64,000 nucleotides of DNA. Source: Cinnamomum chago (Eukaryota; Streptophyta; Magnoliopsida; Laurales; Lauraceae). The DNA is taken from the NCBI GenBank assembly GCA_038049695.1, contig CP142461.1, positions 31,441,001-31,505,000 on the forward strand. Reading direction: 5' to 3'. Under the pieces are notes generated by a model that did not search any database, had not been told where the DNA came from, and saw only the letters and a list, made by a program, of their open reading frames with translations. The position numbers and the translations under genes were made by a program. Below, one piece after another: positions 48,134 to 60,675 of this stretch. The stretch's first letter is position 1; each line of letters begins with the position of its first letter.

Positions 48134-49080
48134 CAGTAGGGGCAATTGTCTCCACTTGAATTTTTGAAAACAATAGCCGAGGGTTGGCATTTACATTTTT
48201 TTATTGAGTAATGTTGTGTTTTTCCTATTTTTGCCCCTCCTCAATTTTTGAAATAACAAGGAATGGAAAGACAAAAGAGAGCAAAAGTGTCATTTTGAAA
48301 ATCTAGCCCTAACATTCAGTACCCCTCACTGCGCTCGGTGCTATTCAACTTCTCTCTCACTCTATTGTTTTTTTGGAAAGATTTTTCAAACCATTTCTCT
48401 GAGTACACTGTTGAATGTACCAACTCCCCTCCTCCACATGGATTTGGGTTGCAGTTCGCGATGCCATAAAATGTTAACACAACATTAGCCTAGCCTAACT
48501 GATCTCAACCCTATAATGCTTAAGGTAGAACCTAACTAACCCACAAATCCGGCCCAAACTTGAAACCAACACAACAAAATCGAGGCCATGTTATTATGGG
48601 CCTTAAGGCCAGCCTAATTAAGTGGCTATATTAGCCCTTTTAGGTTGGATTTGGGGCAACGGTTTCAATTTGAAAGGTAAATGGGTCAAGTTTAAGTTGG
48701 ACATAAACACATTACTATGTATATAAATAAAAGCAACAGTCTCTTCATCAGAGAGTGACATGCGGTAGCAAGGGACTTCTTGGGAGAGGGACACATGGCT
48801 CATTCTCAAACTTTTTATAATCCTACATTCCGGAATTACCCTTCTAATATAATATCGTCACCTAAAATATCTCAATGCAAATTTAAAATAGTATTAAAAT
48901 AAGATACTTATCACTTTCCTAAAACATAGCATACAATAATAACTTTTCTTTAGTTATGAAATCCAAGTCTTCTTTATTTCCAAACTCACAATTTACGGAA
49001 TCCACTCTTTTTTTATACCAACACACTAAGCTTTTTTTATACTAGAGTGCGGGCCACTTTCATAGGCTATTTTCTCCTAC
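48134..49080. other. Gene-free spacer
   Basis: Non-coding, with no recognised elements. Confidence 0.45.
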
Positions 49081-49085
49081 TTTTT

Positions 49086-49202
49086 TCTCCTTATTTTCCT
49101 TTAATATTTAGTAAGATTAATCTGTGGGGCCCATTATGAATATTTTTCTCCTTATTTTTCTTTAGATATTTGGTAGGATTAGTTAATCTGTAGGGCCCAT
49201 TG
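49086..49202. repeat. Diverged tandem duplication, period about 62 bp
   Basis: CTCCTTATTTTCCTTTAATA...TCTGTGGGGCCCATTATGAA is followed by CTCCTTATTTTTCTTTAGAT...TCTGTAGGGCCCATTGTGGA. Confidence 0.7.
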
Positions 49203-52200
49203 TGGAAGCCAATTAATTCCAGAATCCACATTTAAATCTAAAATCGCACTCAATTTATGGCTAAGCACAAATATAATCAAATTAATATCCTAAAGTTTTT
49301 ACTATTTGCTTGATCTTTCCCTAAATATTTCCATCGACCTAAAGTTTCTCTAATGAGTTTTCATCTTTATTATAAATTGTATAGTAATATTCATTTATAA
49401 TTTATTTAAATATTTAGATACATTTTTAATAATTTCTTAATTATGGCATATGCCCAAAGCAAACGGGGAGGAGGGCTGTGAGGGGTGCCACATCAACACC
49501 CACATGAGTTCTCATTTTAGAAAAATACTTATAAAAACACACAGAGCTTTGGATTTATTGTGGGCTACTCTAAATCTTTCCCTCTAATACTTCCCTAAAA
49601 TCTATCACTCTAATACTTCCTGAAATCTCTCATACTCTAAATAGGATTGAATAACTGCTTACTAGGGCCTATATCTCAATAGTTGTGAAACATTATCACT
49701 CCATATGTATTTTCCTAATTTTTATCTTAATCATCTATATCCCTAAAATCTCTGTGATTTGAGTAATCATCTTGTAGCTATGATTGAATAACTGATTTTA
49801 CTTTTTTATATATATAAAAAAAAACAAAAACAACTACTCCGTGGCTTGTTCAAAAATTTCAACCATTAGTCCCAACATGTATCAAGAACCGTTGGATTGA
49901 TCTCGAGAATTTTATGGCCCAATGATGGACAGACGTTCGTTATGTTGATGCAAGCTGTGAGATCATGATTTTGTGTTGTCTCAAGTCTGCTCTTACAAGA
50001 AGGAATGGAACTATCAAAACAAGAAGCTTAAATTGGATATCAAGCCGAGGAGCCCACCAAGCAATGTCGCCAAATCAATAACCTTCCACACTCTCAAAGG
50101 TGCAATTCTGGTTAATATTTATGTGCAATCCAAACCGTCTAAGTTATGTACCCCACTCTTAATCGAGAATGGCTTGAAAAGGGAGGAGAATGGATGGACC
50201 GGTGGGGGCCGAATTATATCTAAGGCTAAGCCCGATTAATTTAGTTCGTGGGGGCCTAATATTCATCATAGGACAGTTCACAGGCATGAAACTAAGGCTC
50301 TGGTCTAGCCCATTTACAAACTAGATACCCTCTTTTGTATTAAGATGTTTAATGTCGAGCAACTCCCACACCACCCACACCAATACACATGCAGAGCTAC
50401 ACTAATTAATGCAAAATAAAATAAATGTTTGCCACTACATATTCGAACAAATTTTCAATTTAAAAATAAAAACTAAGGATCAAAGAAGTCTAATCAAACA
50501 ATCGCAACTAATTATTATGTAAGAATCAAAATTCAATCCAAGGTGGGGGTACAAGACGACTGAGATTGTACGTAAGATCTCAGATAATATCTGTGGGTTT
50601 TTTTTTTTTTTTTGTTCTAAGACGTGAAAATCATATTATTATCCATTATATTGGGCATTTTCATTCTTTTGAATTTTGTTTTTCAAGAGATTATAATCAC
50701 ATTTTGTGAATTTCATTAGGGTTTTTTTAAACATTATTTTTTTTCCAATGAGAGCAGGATCTTATCTTTAGTAATTTGTTAGTTTTTTTTTTTTCCTAAA
50801 TCAACTAGCATATGGTTTTTCTTTATGTTTCTATGGATTTTCTTTTAAAAAATAAAGATATTATTTTAAGTGGATTTTATAATCCATCATAATATAATTT
50901 CTTTCATCTATTCTTTATAATATATTATTTTAGATTTACTTTTCATAAATTGCATTTAAAAACTCTTAAATTTTTATATATCTTCTAAGCTCGGGGCTTT
51001 ACATTGAATACCTGGAGATCCACCACGGACAAATATTGTTTTCAGCAACTTCATCCAGAGATGATAATGGTCAGTGAGCCCATATCCTCTAAGAGTCTCA
51101 CTCACTCATGAGAAACTCATGATGCTCTTGAGTGAGCCTACTTACATAAAGGGATTATGAATACTTGTATAAATTTTATTATAATATGACTTGGGACACA
51201 GTCGAATTAATCTCTAATGTGATTCAAGGGAGAGGGAGGTGATGTCCTTTCTAAAAATAGAATAAATATATTAAATATTAAAAAATTATCTAAACGAGAA
51301 TTTTCATAGAAATCAAATCAAAATAAAAGATGAAGCTAGTAAAAGTTGAGATATAAAAAGAAAAATTGACGGCCAATTTAATGTGTCAAATTATTCTACA
51401 CTGTAATTCATAAATCTTATTGTATCAAATTTGTATCTCACAGGTGACATGAAATAAAGAATAAGAAAATAAAATAACTTACAATTTTTTTACAAATAAA
51501 AAGATGTAACAAAAATCAAATGTAACCTAAACAAAAATCAAACAATTATGATTATTCCGAAAAAAACATTTGATCGATACTTATATGTGCAACATTTAAC
51601 CGCAAGACTACGGTGTCATCAAGTAGTAAATGACTAAAAAGTTCAAATTATCAATCCCACAAAGAGATGATAGAACAAGCAATGAATCTAATTAAATGAA
51701 AATTGGACTAAGATATAACTAATATAAACAATTAAAGTGAACAATTAAAACTACTAAACCATGTGAGAAAAAATGGAATTAAACTAATTGGAATGTGAAA
51801 CAAAACTAAAATAGCAACTAAACTACTCTTATTTAAAATTTAAAATATTAAATTAACAAGATCTAACAAACTACACTATAATAGTGGATGAACGATGATG
51901 GAAATGGAAGATTTAATGTGATGATGTACCGCGAAATATGTAGAATTTTAAAACAAGTTGTATGAAATGTGTATGATTTTAAAACAATGATTCAAATTAA
52001 CAATAATAAAAATAAGAAATCATGCAATCCAAAATCCACTAAGTTTGTAATTAATTCAAACAATGCATGTTCTAATCCAATTTCCAAATCTACAATCCAA
52101 TTAGCAATCTCTTGTCTAATTGGATTGAAGGATATAACAATGAAGATCAAAATAAATAAAATTATGGGCCAAAATTCTAGATCATCACCTAGCTACCCTA

Positions 52201-52537
52201 ACAATAAATCATAAAAATTAAGCTGCGAAAGATCAAAGAGAAGGGCTTTAGAGCATCCTAGGTGAGAGAACTCAATCAAACTACAAAACATCAATTGAGA
52301 TTATCCAAGCATTAAGTGTAGAAATGAAAGAGATTGGCACAACTATATAAAATCTATTAATCAATCAATGCACAAGTATGGAATTTTAACTAAAACATGC
52401 ATGTAATTGAACTAATCATTTTACTTAACTGCAAAAGAAGAGCCTAATCTAAGAGTTTTAACCACTAAACATCAAGAAAGAGTTCCAAATCTTCATTAAT
52501 GATCTTCAATTACACACTCTCTCTAGATTAGTTATAC
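49203..52537. other. Gene-free AT-rich spacer
   Basis: No coding sequence is recognised. The open stretches at 49973-50239 and 51969-52214 have no family resemblance and AT-driven composition. Several T runs are present (for example 50600 and 50786). Confidence 0.45.
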
Positions 52538-52540
52538 TTA

Positions 52541-52562
52541 GAGGTTGTTTGTCTACACCCAT

Positions 52563-52593
<31 letters not shown>

Positions 52594-53905
52594 TGGTGAA
52601 TATGTGTAATATTCACACATTAGTCATGTTTGTCTGCAATTATTTACTCATCTTGTGTGTAAATCAAATGTGTAAATAGTGTGAAAATGAGCTTATTTTC
52701 ACACCAAATTTTGAACACGATGGAAAATGGAACACATGCGCTTTCGAAGAATACCCATTGGAGGTGGATGGTTTGTTGTTGGGGCATTTTCGTGAAAGAG
52801 GTTCTGGTTTCGAAACCGCACTCCAACGCATTAGGAAAAAAAAAAGAGGTCTCAAAGTTGGGGCATTTCCATGAAAGAGGCTCTGGGTTCAAAACCTCCC
52901 TCCCAACTCATTAGAAAAAAACAATAATAAAAGAAAAAAAATATTAGAAAATGAAAGTGACTCCAATGATTTTAAGGAACAAAATCTATAGGACAAAAAA
53001 CATATTGATAGTATGAATTTTAAGGGACAATTTATAAGGTAAATATCTCAATGATTATTCTATATCAACTTTTAACTAGTTAATTACCTTATTATTTCAG
53101 TTTTCTTCTAATATCTCAATGATTTTTTCTAAAGTTATTTATTATTGCAATACTTTAAAAAAATTTAAACATGTATATATGAATGTAAGAGAGAATGAAT
53201 AATGTATTTTATACCGCATTATGGCATCATTCAAAAATCATGTATAAATGTGATTTTATCTAACAATAACAAATTTGTGACACTTTTAATATGATTGAAC
53301 TTAGCCACAAAATACTCATTTTAAGAACTTTCTATAATTGATTAATATTAGCATAAAGCTTGTGAGGTGTGTGGGTTAAGTTTTATGCAAATTGAATAAT
53401 GAATTAAGATTAATATTGAATTAAATATTAATTAATAAAAATATTAATAATAATGCTATTTGCTTAACCATCAGAATATAAATTCATATTTTCTTAACTA
53501 AACATGTTGGAATTCATTTTTGTAAAGGTGATCATTGATAGAAATGTATTTTTTTTAAAGTATATTTCATGTTGAAAGACATTTTCCTTTTGAAGTATCT
53601 AAAATGCAAATAAAAACTTTAATACAAAATGGACCTTTTTGTCTCCTTTTCAAATCATTATAGAATTTAATTTGATGAATAATAAGTGTCATTTACAAAA
53701 TCATCTAATACATTTACACATATCATTGAAACAAACATGGTAAAATAAATCACATATGTAAATGATGCCAAAATGGTGTTATTAGACAAACGTTGTAAAA
53801 AAAAAAAAAACACGTGTAAACGTTACATACTTAAAATTTGAATATTTGTCATTTACATGGGTAAATTGTATTTACATATCCCATGCGTAAAAGACAAGCG
53901 ACCTC
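52541..53905. mobile_element. Harbinger-type non-autonomous element (1,365 bp)
   Basis: Left end GAGGTTGTTTGTC and right end GAGGTCGCTTGTC (reverse strand) differ at two of 13 bases. TTA flanks both sides (52538-52540 and 53906-53908). The inside is AT-rich, with a (TA)n run near 52565-52590 and recurring GTAAAT/ATTTACA words that pair across the element. No transposase. Confidence 0.72.
52776..52925 (+). repeat. Duplicated SINE-like tail inside the Harbinger-type element
   Basis: Two units, GTTGGGGCATTTTCGTGAAA...GGTTTCGAAACC...ATTAGG plus A run (about 52776-52845) and GTTGGGGCATTTCCATGAAA...GGGTTCAAAACC...ATTAG plus A run (about 52857-52925). Each has a B box-like word and an A-rich end. 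Confidence 0.55.
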
Positions 53906-53908
53906 TTA

Positions 53909-55100
53909 AACTCCTAATTACAATATAAAAGTATAAAAAAGGTAAAATAAAATTGCTAAAAGACTAACTTGCCACAATATTTTTTTCCCTACAAATACAT
54001 TTCAATTTATAAAAACATTGAAGACATTTGATTGGCTCATTTTTTTTCACAATGATTGCTTCCATTTGATTGTTTGCAACTTGAAGGCTAGGCTTTTGAT
54101 TGGCTAATTTGCTTTCATATGGATTTTAGAATTAGTTGTGTTAGAAAATGAATTCTGTTATCCTTAAAGTTTTCTCATCTTATTTTGGAATTCTTCAACT
54201 CTTAGTAAGATTTCTTCATGCAGCTTATTTATTGAAATATCTTCTTGATGCCTTGGGATACTATCTGGAAGGTTGGGGTAGTCGCGGGGTCCACTTACAC
54301 AAGAAAAATTACATAAAAATGAGATATAAATAATCGGATTTATGCATGATAATCTGATAATCCGTTAATGTGATTGAAGGATAAAATCTCCGTGTAAAAC
54401 AAATGATATAGATATGAGATGCCGATAAAATTCGGACCAACGAGGGGTAAAATATGCAATATTTAACACTCATCAACATGTAACATATGTTCAGTAAAAT
54501 AAATAAATCAAATGGATTTTCTAACTCATTATATCATTTCCATGGTTTTAAAAAATGCCACTTCAATTTGGACTTTCTTTCCCTTCAACACTAAGGTCAC
54601 GTTTGGCAACCAAATCTTTAGGGAATTTTTTTTTATTTCCCTAAGTTATGGTCAATCCATGTTTGGTAATTGTAAATTCCCGAGGACTTGGACAGATGGA
54701 AATCTTCATTTGTTAGGATCTTCAGATCTGACCACCCCCATAAGATTTGAAAATCCTCACTTAAGTGGATTTGTATATTGAACCATATTTTTCTCAGGTG
54801 TATGCATCAATACACACCAATATTAATGTGAAATCCCCAACTATACAAATCCCCAATGAGGAATTTTTGTTCCAGCGGCAGTGAAGAATCATTAGATCTA
54901 TGGAGATTTATATACTGACTTTCATAAGTCCTTTTATCTATAAAAATATTTAATATATACGTATGTAAATAGAAAATACGTAAGTCCTTTCTTTTTTTCA
55001 GCTCTCAACTATAAAAAAATTACCTTTTTTTTTTTATTAACATATAGAAAGTAAATTGCTAGAAAGAACAAATAAGCCCATGTTTAACATCTTTATTTAT
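53909..55100. other. Gene-free AT-rich spacer
   Basis: No gene is recognised. ACGTTTGGCAACCAAAT near 54600 looks like a MITE end, but no partner could be fixed. Confidence 0.4.
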
Positions 55101-55102
55101 AG

Positions 55103-56040
55103 GCTCTATTTGTCAAAATGACTAAAGTGGGAGAGAGGTTTGGAAAATAAGAGTGTTTGGCAGTCATTTGTACCCTCTACCACTTTAAAAAATTAGAGGC
55201 AAGGCCTCTAAAAAACTCCTCCTCCTTTTGGATGAAAGTATAGTGAAAAAAAACAAAAGAGGCGGAAAAAACAAAAGAGGCGGATAAACGGTGGTCTCCA
55301 CTCAACCCCTAGTCCGATTTTTTAATATTTTCTAAATCACAGAGAATAAATCAAGCTCTAAATTGTTGAAAATGTTCACAAAATCTAACACGACCATGAG
55401 ACCAAATCTCAGGCATTTGACCATCACCAACCTCGAGATATGCAAAAAGAAAAGGAAGTTAGCCATTTGATATTATTTTATGGATTCTGTAGGTCCCAAT
55501 TATAATATCCAAACCGTTAGATTTCTTTGGAGGGCTAAATTCACGATTATGGGTTCAATTTTTAAGGCTATATATCTTAAGTATCTCAAGAAATTCTCAA
55601 ATAAATATCAATTGTTGATGCCGCATGCACAATTTTGGATTAGTGATAGTCTTTTTTTAATCATTTTTCGGGATAGTAAATTAGAATTCAAACCATTCAA
55701 AAGGTTCAGAATGTCAAATATTGAGAATAATTCAAGTTTTGGTCATTGGATCATCACCAATCTTGAGATATGTGAAAAAACATGAACTATTTTATAATAT
55801 TTTTTGAAATCTATGGGCTCCAAACACAAGAACTAAACCATTATATCTCTTTGGAAGGCTGGCGACTATGGGGTCAAATTTCAAAGCTTGATGCCTCGTG
55901 GATCTCGAGAAATTTTGTGAACAAACTTCCAACCATTGATTTAAAATAAATCATTGCATTACCAAATACATTTTTTCTTAATTTAGCCTATTTTTTTAAT
56001 TGGTATATAAGAAAAAGTGTAGAAATGTCAAACAAGCCCT
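55103..56040. repeat. Repeat with inner ~330 bp diverged tandem duplication
   Basis: CATCACCAACCTCGAGATATG (55422) and CATCACCAATCTTGAGATATG (55752) open two units. They then share, in order, a CTAT/CTGT-GG-TCC/CTCC stretch, AA-CC-TTA-AT-TCTTTGGA-GGCT and TCTCGAGAAATT/TCTCAAGAAATT. The flanks GGCTCTATTTGTCAAAATG (55103) and, reversed, GGGCTTGTTTGACATTTC (56034) hint at an old TIR. Confidence 0.45.
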
Positions 56041-56102
56041 AAGTGTTCGTAATAATAGACCAGAGCTTTGAAATGAGATATGATGTGGGAACTCTAAGCT
56101 AA

Positions 56103-57700
56103 CACCTACATAAAAAAACCAATAAACGACTACTAAACGTAGTCGTTTTCCCAAAAAATAGTTGTCTTAACAGTTGGATGGGCAGTCGGAAAAATCGTAG
56201 TCGTTTTTTTAGAAACAATTACCATCAGCAGTTAGAAAAATTGTTGAACAATGGCAGTCTAGGGCTGTCGTTTTTTACCGATGGACTTCGACAGTTGGAG
56301 AAATTTTGGGTTGTTTTAAAAAAATTATATAAAAAAGACTTACCATTCAATTAACTACTATTTGGAGCCGTCGTTTTATTTTGATAGTGATTTTATAAAA
56401 TATTATATATATATTTTTTTAAATCACAATCTTTTATATTAAAAACCTGTAATTTTGAAAATTGTAACATAGCATCAACAATGCAAACATTCATTATCCA
56501 TCAAATAAAGAACTCAAGTAAGCTAAAAAAATAATAATTCATCTATTTAAAATTTAAACCATCAAAATAGCTATTATAAACAATAGCAAATTTACAAAAA
56601 CCACGTTTGATGTTAGTATTACCAAGAACTATAAATAAAGTCATTTACATAAGGCATATGAGCTATGAAATTAGTCAAACAGAGTTCTATGCATGGACCA
56701 TGAGGAGATAACACTCAAAGACATCAAAAAGTCAAGTATTCACCCAACAACTGTACGTCAAACTTTAGGATCTCATCCATAATGATCATATAACATCCTT
56801 ACTTTTCAGTCAACAAACCCAACATAGGTCCGTGGGCAACGATAATCTCTTTTCACACATAGTACATATAGCCTACACGAATCTCAGCATGTATGTATGT
56901 TTGGTTGGTTTGTACACGCCTCCTGATTTTAGGAATCATCATGAACCTACAAACAATATTAGAAATGCATTGTGTTGGTATTTCATAAATTGAAATAATT
57001 AATTAATTTATTGAATCAATCATATATGAAAAATAAACGTTGTACATGAGATGAACTACCATGATAAGTGGAAGACAACACTTATCTCCCACCTTGGGTA
57101 AGAGCGTGCTTGAGCTCCTCCATTTCCCTCCATATGCCCATCTGATCCTCTTTCAACCTTATCATCTCAGTTTGAAGATATATATTGTATCCGTGCTCCT
57201 CCTCCAAAGCATTGTTATAAGGAACTGAATATTTTATGAAAGTCTTCGAAACACCAGTGCCTAAACCACTACACGTCCTTGGCTATCATGACAAAAAAAC
57301 TATGGAAAAATAAATAAAAAAGTAGAATACCATAAAATGCACGAAAAAAAGAAGATGACAAACATTAAAAGATATTATGATAAACAAGCAATAAAAAGAT
57401 ACCTTTACCACTGCATCATGATCTGAAACACATTGCGCCATGGACTTGTCAGATTCGTACATAATAAGAGCATCATCCTTGCAAAATAAATGATAAATAA
57501 GAAGCATAAACACGTTTTGAAAAACATTAATGAGTACTTCATAAAAAATGGCTCTTTGACAAAATTCTAATGAAAAAGATTTCTTGAAATTTCGGCATAG
57601 TCTCACCTATACGGGTGGCATCTAATTTTCTTCTTACAACCCGTTGGGTAACCGTACGTACATAATAAAAAAGCTTCATATAAACACCCTACTGCCCCTC
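56103..57700 (-). mobile_element. CACTA (En/Spm) transposon remnant, 3' part
   Basis: Near 56103 CACCTACATAAAAAAACCAA looks like a mutated CACTACAAAAAAA end. Inward of it lie subterminal words GTCGTTTT (56142, 56199, 56267, 56370), one forming the hairpin AAACGACTAC-TAAAC-GTAGTCGTTT at 56124-56148. Further in, on the minus strand, lies the C-terminal exon of a CACTA-type protein (57072-57290) and an upstream exon. The 5' half and transposase TNPD are not seen, so the element is truncated. Confidence 0.65.
57072..57660 (-). pseudogene. CACTA-type element protein, C-terminal exons
   Basis: On the minus strand, reading downwards: RTVTQRVVRRKLDATRIGET (about 57650-57590), then DDALIMYESDKSMAQCVSDH followed by DAVVK and a GTATCT donor (about 57480-57405). 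Then comes CSGLGTGVSKTFIKYSVPYN, followed by LQTEMIRLKEDQMGIW and MEELKHALTQGGR before a stop near 57085. The Gly-rich step followed by a coiled-coil tail is the usual end of the En/Spm transposase_23/24 family. The exon borders between 57300 and 57400 are uncertain. Confidence 0.55.
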
Positions 57701-58026
57701 CAAACTACAAAGTCATTGATCACTCAACCATATCACTTTAATAATTTACTTTACACATATACCACGAATATTAAACAAATCTGTTTTTACAAAGTCATTC
57801 ACCACTAGTGCTCCATTAAATTATAAAGTCATTCACCACTCAACTATAGTACCTCAATAATTTACTTCACACATACACAAATAATAATTTTGGCTATTGC
57901 TGGCTTATTTCAATCTATAACCATCTCCTATATTCCTATGAGTTTTAACTTAGTGGCTCATTCTTTGGTTAAGAATTCTTATAATATGGGTTTTTTTTTG
58001 TTTTGGCGGGGGGTTAGTAGAACAAA
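57701..58026. other. Gene-free spacer
   Basis: Non-coding. A short duplicated phrase, TCATTCACCACT...ACTCAACTATA, occurs near 57793 and 57829. Confidence 0.4.
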
Positions 58027-58299
58027 GGGCCTGTATCTTTATTGGAATTCTAGGAATTCCTGAATTCCCAGATAAGGTGGAATTCCTGAATGCTCCTTTG
58101 GGCTTGAGCGTCTAAGTAAATTACACAAAAATGCAAAGGGAGTAGAATTCCTAGACTCCCAAAGGTCAAAAGAGACTCATCATATGGCTGGAATCTAGAA
58201 ATGCTAGTAAAGAAACATAAAATTCATATATTCAAGGGAACAACTTGTCACATCATGTCCAGGAATTCCTGGTAGAAATTCCACTAAAGAAACAGGGCT
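58027..58299. mobile_element. MITE with about 40 bp imperfect TIR (273 bp)
   Basis: The left end GGGCCTGTATCTTTATTGGA continues ATTCTAGGAATTCCTG. The right end, reversed, is AGCCCTGTTTCTTTAGTGGA followed by ATTTCTACCAGGAATTCCTG. The interior repeats GGAATTCC words. The target duplication is not clear, so the superfamily is open. Confidence 0.6.
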
Positions 58300-60117
58300 A
58301 GGGTCTGATTGTGGTTTTTTTTTTTTTTTTTGCCGTCTTTTGTTTGTTTCTTGTGTCTTTCTATTTTTTCCCTATTATTTAATGAAGGTTTGCCATTTTA
58401 ACCCCAAAAAAATAAATAATAAAAAGCATAAGGACCACAACCATAAAATGGACGCTATTAATTTCTCTTAGGAAAAAAAAATATTTTTACAATTTATTTT
58501 ATTATCTTATATTGGATGGTTAGAAATAACTAGTGATTAGAAACCCAAAAAAAGAAAGTTATAATGCACTGTTATAAATTCTTTGGAAAATCACTAACAA
58601 TAAAGTAAGAATCATTAAAATCTAAGACCCAGTCATTTCAGACATTTCAGAGATTGGAAGAACAAACCAATGAAAAAGAAATTTCTAGTATCAGAGATAA
58701 ATAAGAAAATGATGCATCATACTAAAACACTTAGCTGATGGTTACTAAGAATCACTACTTTTATCCATGATAGAATCTTCTCTCAGTCCACAAAATTAGC
58801 ATATAAAATACGAAACATTCACCAATCCAGACCATATATAGTGCATGACTTCACCCAAAAATATAAAATGAAACGTCAAAGTGTTGGAACTAAGAAGACC
58901 ACAAATCAAATGAAACATAGAAGATGTATACTTAACAAATCAATGAAAAGTGTTGGGCTTTCCCTCCCTCTCTATTTTTTTTTTTTTTTAACTCACTGTA
59001 AGATACAAATCAACTCTATGATCTTATTTGAGCTTTTTCAACGTGTCAAAGATCCCCAACTTAACCACCAATTATATTAACAACATAAGGATTGCAAAAC
59101 CATGGACAATCAAGAAAGAGCCACCAATTACTTTATTTGAGACTGTAAAGGATGTCAAGTTTATTTTGTTTGGTTCTTCTATTATGTTAAGCCTTTTGGC
59201 TTTACAGATCAACAGATGATGCAATTTAAAAGTAGGAAAAAATGTTTCACTTGGGTTTTTTTAATTTCCTTTTGCCTCTCGGTCACTTAGCTTTTGGGGG
59301 TGATGAGTGGAGCAATGCTCATCAAGGACGATATGAATCTAGATGACACAATGGTAGAAGTCCTAATGGGAATTCTCAGCTTCTACTACTTAATTAGATC
59401 AATGGCTGCTGGCTTATGAATTGATTGGTAGGCAATACACAATTGTTATTGGCGTTGTGATCTGTGATCTATGATCTATGGAGGGGAAGCAAATTGAGTA
59501 TCATCATTTTTTCACCAAAAATAGGGAATGATGATGAATTCTGTTCATGTATAAGCGTACACAGTAGGGCGATAAGAACCTTTAATGTTATAAAATAAAG
59601 GTCGAAAGAGGCATTAGTAGAAATTGCTAAAAAAAACACGTTTTCTGATAAAATAACTGATCTAGTACAAGGTCCGTCAAAATCTTCTTTTCGGTCCACT
59701 GGTCACTTTTTATTTTGGTAAAATCCCCTTCTTTTAATGAAGTCATCTCCATAATTTTTTTTTTGAGAAATGACAAAAATACCCTTATTTCATTTTCATA
59801 TTTTCCGTTATCAAATCCAATCCAAATGACTTAGTGGGGCCACTTAAACTACCTATGCGTATGGATGAATGAGGATTCCAAATGACTAAATAATTAGCTG
59901 AATTAAATTATCTTCAAAATCAAAACGATCATTTTTAAGAAGGAAAGATTATGAAAAGACAAATCCCTATGATAAGGGAATGATATTTTCTTTTCATTTC
60001 TCAAAAAAATTTAACAGAGAACTTGATTAAAAAAATTGTAAAAAACTTTTATACATTTTGAAATACCCAAATCTAATTAAATTTTTTTTTTAAAAGCCAC
60101 AAGTTTTATCAAAAAGT
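58300..60117. other. Gene-free spacer
   Basis: AT-rich with several T runs (58315, 58975, 59755). The open stretch at 58841-59080 shows no family signature. Confidence 0.45.
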
Positions 60118-60244
60118 CTACTTGGACAAACTTTTTGGCCAGAATTTTGGCCAACCCCCATGGTTTGCATTGAATATCACTATGATATTCAATGCAAACC
60201 ATGGGGTTTGGCCAAAATTCTGGCCAAAAAATTTGTCCATGTAG
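60118..60244. repeat. Fold-back element (127 bp near-perfect hairpin)
   Basis: Arms of about 61 bases, starting CTACTTGGACAAACTTTTTG and ending CAAAAAATTTGTCCATGTAG, pair around a centre ATATCA-CTA-TGATAT at about 60178. I count about half a dozen mismatches or single-base shifts. A TA sits at each outer edge, possibly the target duplication. It lies about 430 bases before the IDH start codon and could be a mini MITE or an RNA hairpin precursor. Confidence 0.85.
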
Positions 60245-60603
60245 CATTACTCAAGTTTTATACCTTCTTATAAATTTCCCTTCCAATAAAAATACCTTTC
60301 CATGTCGGTCGTGGCATGGCGATGGTCGTCGCTATGGTCAGTGGGAAGGGAGAGGGGAGCAGTGTACCGCCTGAACGTCCCAAAAGTTCAGAGCCTAGTC
60401 TTTCATCTAGTCACCTGTCTGAACGGTCCAGATCCATCGTTTACCATCAATCCAATGGTCCAAGTCCTTTCCACCATTCAAACTTAATCCGGTGTCAGTC
60501 AAGACCATTTAAAAAAAAGTGCCCCACCTCCATCGGCCAAAAAGAGCCGTCTTTCTTCTTCTCCATCAATCCCCCCTAAAAAACTCTGCATCTGAAAACC
60601 TTA

Positions 60604-60671
60604 AAACCCTAAACAAAACCAGAAGACAAAGACGAAAGAGAATCAGAAGACATATTTAGGGTTAGGGTTTT
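60604..60671 (+). promoter_or_regulatory. Telo-box-like motifs in the IDH leader
   Basis: AAACCCTAAAC near 60604 and TTTAGGGTTAGGGTTTTG at 60655-60672, the latter ending 3 bases before the ATG. AAACCCTA telo-boxes are known elements of promoters and leaders of actively expressed plant genes. Confidence 0.55.
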
Positions 60672-60675
60672 GAAA

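Noticed and set aside
49973-50239. 88-codon plus-strand open frame
   Set aside because: Composition and lack of motifs suggest chance; no splice or promoter support.
54512-54781. 89-codon plus-strand open frame
   Set aside because: No family resemblance; it overlaps sequence with MITE-like words (ACGTTTGGCAACCAAAT).
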